From Methanobacteriota archaeon (GTDB taxonomy: Archaea > Hydrothermarchaeota > Hydrothermarchaeia > Hydrothermarchaeales > BMS3B): a stretch of DNA of 5,358 bases. Shown here in pieces: positions 4,804 to 5,358 of the stretch. The stretch lies in the NCBI GenBank assembly GCA_013152995.1, contig JAADFH010000050.1, positions 1 through 5,358 of the forward strand. The letters are read 5' to 3'. Made by a program: the position numbers and the translations under genes. Within the stretch, counting starts at the first letter, position 1. The number at the start of each line of letters is the position of its first letter. Under the pieces are notes generated by a model. The model did not search any database. It saw only the letters and a list, made by a program, of their open reading frames with translations, and was not told the origin of the DNA.

Positions 4804-5358
4804 CTAAACCAGCTCCGCCTCCACGCTCAGGAACACAGGACCGCCAACCTTTATCCTCTTCTCCTCGGAGGTTATGTAGTTTCTCGCCACCTCATCCAGC
4901 TCCAGATTTATGTCTGCTAAGCTCTTTGCCATCCCCACCCTGTCGCTGAAGCTGCTCTCGCCGGAGGCTGCAGCCCTCTCCAGCCTAGCCGCAAACCTCA
5001 TCCCTACAGCCTCAGCGCAGCCCACCTTCGCCACACCTTTTACCTCCCCAGGCGGAAACGCCAGCACATTCCCCTGGTGCACCGCAATCACATTCAAGAG
5101 CCGCAGGTCCCGCGAGCCTCTTTCCAGCCTCCCTCTCAACCACCCAGACCCTCGCACGCCTTCCCATGAGCTCACCCTCGTAAGCCAGAAACCTGCAGGG
5201 TGCCTCTGCGTCAGCGTGCTCCCTCACGGTTCTCGCTATGGCTTCAGCAAGCACCCTCCCGCTCCCGCTCTCGGGCACCTCAACCAGCCTGAGCATCTCA
5301 GCAATCTCCTCATCGCTCAGCTCCCAGCTGGCATAGAACTGCGGATAAACCAGCTCCC
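4804..5358 (-). pseudogene. C-terminal part of an unrecognised conserved-looking protein, frameshifted near 5113
   Basis: A frame enters from the right edge and reads in natural-looking protein through ELVYPQFYASWELSDEEIAE and MGRRARVWVVEREAGKRL (to about 5114), then degenerates and stops at 5012. A second frame becomes protein-like at RDLRLLNVIAVHQGNVL and runs to a TAG at 4804-4806, ending KRIKVGGPVFLSVEAELV. Removing the single G at minus-strand position 5113 joins them as AGKRL-RDLRLLNV, giving at least 183 residues. The best reading is one gene with a one-base insertion, either a real mutation or a sequencing error. It has no membrane helix and is Ala/Arg/Glu-rich. I do not recognise the family. 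As the gene directly ahead of nop5, its stop abuts the nop5 ATG, so it is in the same operon. Two separate overlapping genes are possible but less likely. Confidence 0.6.
4813..4822 (-). promoter_or_regulatory. Ribosome binding site of nop5
   Basis: The minus strand reads GGAGGCGGAG here. The nearer GGAG ends 9 nt before the ATG at 4803. It lies within the last codons of the upstream gene, so nop5 is probably translated by ribosomes that have just ended there. Confidence 0.5.

Noticed and set aside
5012..5061. C-terminal end of the first frame of the nop5-upstream gene as a genuine protein end
   Set aside because: Its last 30 or so residues are Gly/Cys-rich and unstructured, typical of out-of-frame reading, while the alternative frame reads as ordinary protein to the nop5 start.

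Overview
The window is archaeal DNA, almost certainly euryarchaeal. The strongest evidence is an adjacent pair of box C/D RNP genes, nop5 and flpA (fibrillarin), together with TATA-type promoters (for example CTTATATATC at 687-696), short leaders and GTG starts. I cannot fix the genus. The coding block on the right is GC-rich (67% in the 4561-4620 line, counted by hand), and the left fifth is mostly AT-rich (37-40% GC in several lines).

Right part (1075-5358, minus strand, read right to left) is one tight operon that enters from beyond the right edge. It holds (i) the C-terminal part of an unrecognised protein, apparently broken by a one-base frameshift near 5113; (ii) nop5; (iii) flpA; (iv) a membrane protein with a VTT/DedA-type C-terminal domain; (v) an alkaline-phosphatase-superfamily phosphodiesterase. 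The TAG stop of (i) abuts the ATG of nop5. If two starts are moved to internal GTG codons, each of the next three junctions is an exact 4-base overlap (ATGA, GTGA, GTGA). I prefer these starts because each has a Shine-Dalgarno-like sequence and gives a better N-terminus. Nop5 and fibrillarin, with L7Ae and a guide RNA, form the 2'-O-methylation enzyme for rRNA and tRNA. The last two genes have no obvious link to that work and may form a lipid- or membrane-related pair carried on the same transcript.

Left part (1-1074) is mostly non-coding. It has the N-terminus of a minus-strand gene leaving the left edge (1-49) with its own TATA box; a GC-rich island with several adjacent hairpins (about 181-350) behind a plus-strand TATA box, a candidate structured RNA; a TATA box, a perfect palindrome and a 37-codon ORF (461-616); a 12-bp inverted repeat with a 48-nt spacer (592-663); and a well-promoted two-helix small membrane protein (727-942). 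The plus-strand small gene and the minus-strand operon converge at 943-1074.

I found no tRNA, rRNA, CRISPR array or intact transposase. The best candidates for something undescribed are the structured island, the palindrome plus micro-ORF, and the VTT/phosphodiesterase pair tied to the C/D RNP operon. None can be proved from the sequence alone.
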